From Dehalococcoidia bacterium (lineage in GTDB: Bacteria > Chloroflexota > Dehalococcoidia > JAENJB01): DNA of 23,590 bases. The first letter of the stretch is position 1. Every line of letters begins with the position of its first letter. Positions 21,707-23,590 of the stretch are shown here, one piece after another. The translations under genes were made by a program, and so were the position numbers. The stretch is taken from the NCBI GenBank assembly GCA_016844565.1, contig JAENJB010000055.1, positions 1-23,590 on the forward strand, in the 5' to 3' direction. Below the pieces are notes generated by a model that was given only the letters and a program-made list of their open reading frames with translations, ran no database searches and was not told the origin of the DNA.

Positions 21707-21792
21707 GTCATTGTGAGGAGTCCCGATCAATCGGGACGACGAAGCAATCTCTGTAAGCACTGTTGAGATTGCTTCGCTTCGCTCGCAATGAC
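21707..21792. repeat. Palindromic REP/MITE-like element with nested hairpin
   Basis: GTCATTGTGAG (21707-21717) is the near-perfect inverse of CTCGCAATGAC (21782-21792), and CGAAGCAATCTC (21740-21751) is the perfect inverse of GAGATTGCTTCG (21765-21776). An inner hairpin, GTCCCGAT/ATCGGGAC (21720-21737), sits in the left arm. The GTCATTGCGAG...GAAGCAATCTC type of palindrome is a dispersed repeat I know from many environmental bacterial genomes. It is non-coding and sits in the 300-base gap between the Zn-ribbon gene and porG, which holds no gene. Confidence 0.8.
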
Positions 21793-21829
21793 AAAACTGC
21801 ATTAGTAAACCACCTCGGCTCTGCATACT

Positions 21830-21859
21830 TTGCATCATAGGGGAGAGCTATAGTATAAT
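21830..21859 (+). promoter_or_regulatory. Sigma-70-type promoter for porGDA
   Basis: TTGCAT (21830-21835) and a perfect TATAAT (21854-21859) are 18 bases apart. The transcript would start near 21866, about 40 bases before the porG GTG. Confidence 0.6.
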
Positions 21860-21905
21860 TCGAAATTGTTTTCTGCAATTCCGGCTAGATAGGCGGCGTA
21901 TTCCA

Positions 21906-22451
21906 GTGATTGAGATAAGGATTCATGGTCGTGGCGGCGGCGGCGCGGTTACATCTGCGAAACTGCTGGCCCTGGCGGCCATCAGCGAGGGGAAGTATGC
22001 CGTGGCTTTTCCCAGCTTCGGCCCCGAACGCAGAGGAGCGCCGGTGCTGGCCTTTGTCAAGGTGGACAAGCAGCCCATCAGGGTCAGATCCGAGATCCAG
22101 GAGCCGGATGTGGTCCTGGTGCTCGACCCGAGTCTCCTTTGCGTGGTGGATGTCACCGCTGGTTTGAAGAAGACGGGGATTATCATCGTAAACAGCAGGA
22201 AAGAACCGTCGGAGATGAAGGCCGATTTTGCCGGCCCCTGGAAGTTCGCCACGGTGAATGCCCTGGCGATCGCCCGCGATGTCATCGGCGTGCCCATCGT
22301 CAACACTACCATGATGGGCGCGCTGGCGAAGTGTACCGGAGTGGTTGGGCTGGAGTCTCTGGGGGAAGCCATCAGGGAGGTCTTCGGCGCCAGGGCGGCG
22401 AAGAACATCACTGCCTGTCACCGGGCCTTTGAGGAAACCGTTGTCATCTGA
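21906..22451 (+). CDS. porG: Pyruvate:ferredoxin oxidoreductase gamma subunit
   Basis: This 181-residue protein has the POR/VOR gamma-domain pattern: IEIRIHGRGGGGAVTSAKLLALAAISEGKYAVAFPSFGPERRGAPVLAFVKV, then VVLVLDPSLL and a C-terminal AxNxxACHRAFEE-like end (KNITACHRAFEETVV). The gamma domain takes part in CoA binding and catalysis. The loop that normally reads GRGGQG reads GRGGGG here. The start is GTG 21906 with a weak upstream AGGCGG; the MIEIR beginning matches homologues. It is followed after 8 bases by the delta subunit and then alpha, the gamma-delta-alpha-beta order of four-subunit PORs. A 2-oxoacid or 2-oxoisovalerate enzyme is the alternative. Confidence 0.88.
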   Translation: MIEIRIHGRGGGGAVTSAKLLALAAISEGKYAVAFPSFGPERRGAPVLAFVKVDKQPIRVRSEIQEPDVVLVLDPSLLCVVDVTAGLKKTGIIIVNSRKEPSEMKADFAGPWKFATVNALAIARDVIGVPIVNTTMMGALAKCTGVVGLESLGEAIREVFGARAAKNITACHRAFEETVVI

Positions 22452-22459
22452 GGACGATA

Positions 22460-22780
22460 TTGATTAAGAAGAAGTATCTGGAACTGTGTCAGCCCGAGTT
22501 GACCCCGACGTGGAGGGAGCTCCTCAAGGGTTGTGTGGTGGACCGGCCGGGCAGCGCCAGCACCTACCGCTCCGGAGACTGGAAATCCGAGCATCCGGTG
22601 TGGGATTTTCCGAAGTGTATCAAGTGCGGGACATGCAATATCGTGTGCCCCGATCTGTGTATCGAGTACAACGATAACGGCTATCTAGAGGCGGACCTCA
22701 ACTATTGCAAGGGCTGTGGTATCTGTGCGCGGGAATGCCCCAAGCAGGTGATTACCATGGTGCGTGAGGAGGAGGAATGA
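22460..22780 (+). CDS. porD: Pyruvate:ferredoxin oxidoreductase delta subunit (2[4Fe-4S])
   Basis: The protein has 106 residues, with an N-terminal segment containing WKSEHPVWDFPKC typical of PorD and two [4Fe-4S] sites. These are C53, C56, C59, C63 (CIKCGTCNIVCP) and C83, C86, C89, C93 (CKGCGICARECP). It passes electrons from the thiamine-diphosphate centre of the enzyme to free ferredoxin. The start is TTG 22460, with TGAGGA about seven bases upstream; MIKKKYLEL is a natural beginning. The stop overlaps the porA start (ATGA). Confidence 0.92.
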   Translation: MIKKKYLELCQPELTPTWRELLKGCVVDRPGSASTYRSGDWKSEHPVWDFPKCIKCGTCNIVCPDLCIEYNDNGYLEADLNYCKGCGICARECPKQVITMVREEEE

Positions 22781-23590
22781 ATCGGAAGCTGGTAGGGATG
22801 GAGGGCGCCACCGCTGTGGCCGAGGCGGTAAGACTGGCCCGGGCCGAGGTCGTGGCGGCCTATCCCATTACACCGCAGAGCCACATCGCCGAGGCGCTGG
22901 CGGAAGCTGTGGCCAACGGCGAGCTGGACGCCGAGTACATTTCCGTCGAATCCGAGCATTCAGCGATGAGCGCCTGTCTTGGCTCTTCAGCCACCGGGGC
23001 GCGCACCTTCACCGCTACGGCGGGCCAGGGCCTGGAGCTGATGCACGAGGTCCTTTATGTTGCTTCCGGCATGAGGCTGCCCATCGTTATGGCGGTGGCC
23101 AACCGTGCTCTCTCGGCGCCGCTGAATATCTGGGGCGACCACTCCGATGTCATGGCGACCCGGGATTGCGGATGGATTCAGCTCTTTGCCGAGAATGTGC
23201 AGGAAGCCTTCGATCTGAATATCTGCGCTTTCCGTATCGCGGAGCACCCGGATGTGCTCTTCCCGGTGATGGTGAACCTGGACGGTTTCAATCTCTCCCA
23301 TGTGGTCGAACCGATGTCTCTCCTGGAGCAGGAGCAGGTCGACCGGTTCCTGCCTCCGTGTCATCATCCTTATGCTCTGGACCCATCGCGGCCGGTAACC
23401 ATGGGTGCTTTTGCCAGTCCCAGCCTGTATACCGAGGCCAAGAAGGCCCAGGAGATGGACTTGCGGGCCTCGGCGAAGGTCATTGCAGAGGTCTGGAAGG
23501 AATTTGAGAAGCTCAGCGGCCGGCGCTATCTTCCGGTCGAGACCTACCGAACGGAAAAGGCGGAGGTACTGCTGCTGACCATGGGGAGCT
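22777..23590 (+). CDS. porA: Pyruvate:ferredoxin oxidoreductase alpha subunit (3' end outside window)
   Basis: The open frame from ATG 22777 reaches the right edge, giving 271 of the usual 390-odd residues. It starts MNRKLVGMEGATAVAEAVRLARAEVVAAYPITPQSHIAE, the PorA pyrimidine-domain signature with the YPITPQ motif. It continues with ISVESEHSAMSACLGSSATGARTFTATAGQGLELM and VMAVANRALSAPLNIWGDHSDVM, then PVMVNLDGFNLSHVVE. Together with beta it forms the thiamine-diphosphate site that decarboxylates pyruvate to acetyl-CoA. GAGGAGG lies a few bases upstream inside porD. porB is expected just outside the window. Confidence 0.93.
   Translation, partial: MNRKLVGMEGATAVAEAVRLARAEVVAAYPITPQSHIAEALAEAVANGELDAEYISVESEHSAMSACLGSSATGARTFTATAGQGLELMHEVLYVASGMRLPIVMAVANRALSAPLNIWGDHSDVMATRDCGWIQLFAENVQEAFDLNICAFRIAEHPDVLFPVMVNLDGFNLSHVVEPMSLLEQEQVDRFLPPCHHPYALDPSRPVTMGAFASPSLYTEAKKAQEMDLRASAKVIAEVWKEFEKLSGRRYLPVETYRTEKAEVLLLTMGS

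Noticed and set aside
21707..21792. Palindrome considered as an intrinsic terminator or CRISPR-like repeat
   Set aside because: There is no T-run and no regularly spaced repeats or spacers; a dispersed REP/MITE-like repeat fits better.
22764..23507. 247-codon plus-strand ORF
   Set aside because: A Gly/Arg-rich out-of-frame reading of porA; the real alpha-subunit frame starts at 22777 and is open to the window edge.

Overview
The window looks like an anaerobic bacterium, most plausibly a Dehalococcoidia-type member of the Chloroflexota. This is inferred from the gene families and their mix, not from a phylogeny. The signs are a pyruvate:ferredoxin oxidoreductase of the gamma-delta-alpha type, a giant 2-hydroxyacyl-CoA dehydratase activase-like protein, a TRAP transporter paired with a fumarate-reductase-like flavoprotein and a ferredoxin, and housekeeping genes with short leaders and frequent GTG/TTG starts. 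The sequence is moderately GC-rich. Genes are tightly packed, with many 1-4 base stop/start overlaps.

Layout. 1-1609 holds housekeeping genes: the end of atpC, a bidirectional terminator, rpsP-khpA on the minus strand, and coaE on the plus strand. 1599-6837 (minus strand) is a transport and redox unit transcribed in the order dctP, flavoprotein, ferredoxin, dctQ, dctM, with a good sigma-70-type promoter and a possible operator in front of dctP. 7088-10734 (plus strand) carries an MFS exporter, then recA-recX and a flavin reductase-like gene. 10758-14253 (minus strand) is a chain of stop/start-overlapping genes, lemA-htpX-arsC-acr3, followed by a nitroreductase with no recognisable start codon. 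14390-17196 (plus strand) holds an ABC exporter pair and an unknown Cys-motif protein coupled to a PPOX-like flavoprotein; two tiny ORFs sit directly upstream of these units. 17272-21268 (plus strand) is one very large activase gene broken into three reading frames. 21287-21605 (minus strand) has a Zn-ribbon membrane protein and tRNA-Val. After a palindromic REP/MITE-like repeat, porG-porD-porA starts at 21906 and runs off the right edge.

Working together: POR supplies reduced ferredoxin from pyruvate. Activases of the HgdC/BcrAD family use ferredoxin electrons and ATP to start 2-hydroxyacyl-CoA dehydration or aryl-CoA reduction. The TRAP-flavoprotein-ferredoxin set suggests uptake and redox conversion of an organic acid. 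Its active site departs from that of fumarate reductase, so its substrate is unknown. The ars genes and LemA/HtpX form an envelope-stress and arsenic block without a visible arsR.

The most striking property of the window is that three conserved proteins (flavoprotein, flavin reductase, and the activase at two places) each lack a block of roughly 12-30 conserved residues. In three of the four places the reading frame changes exactly at the gap. The nitroreductase may have lost its start in a similar way. This is either a systematic assembly fault or real micro-deletion decay. It must be settled before any of these genes is called functional or dead.
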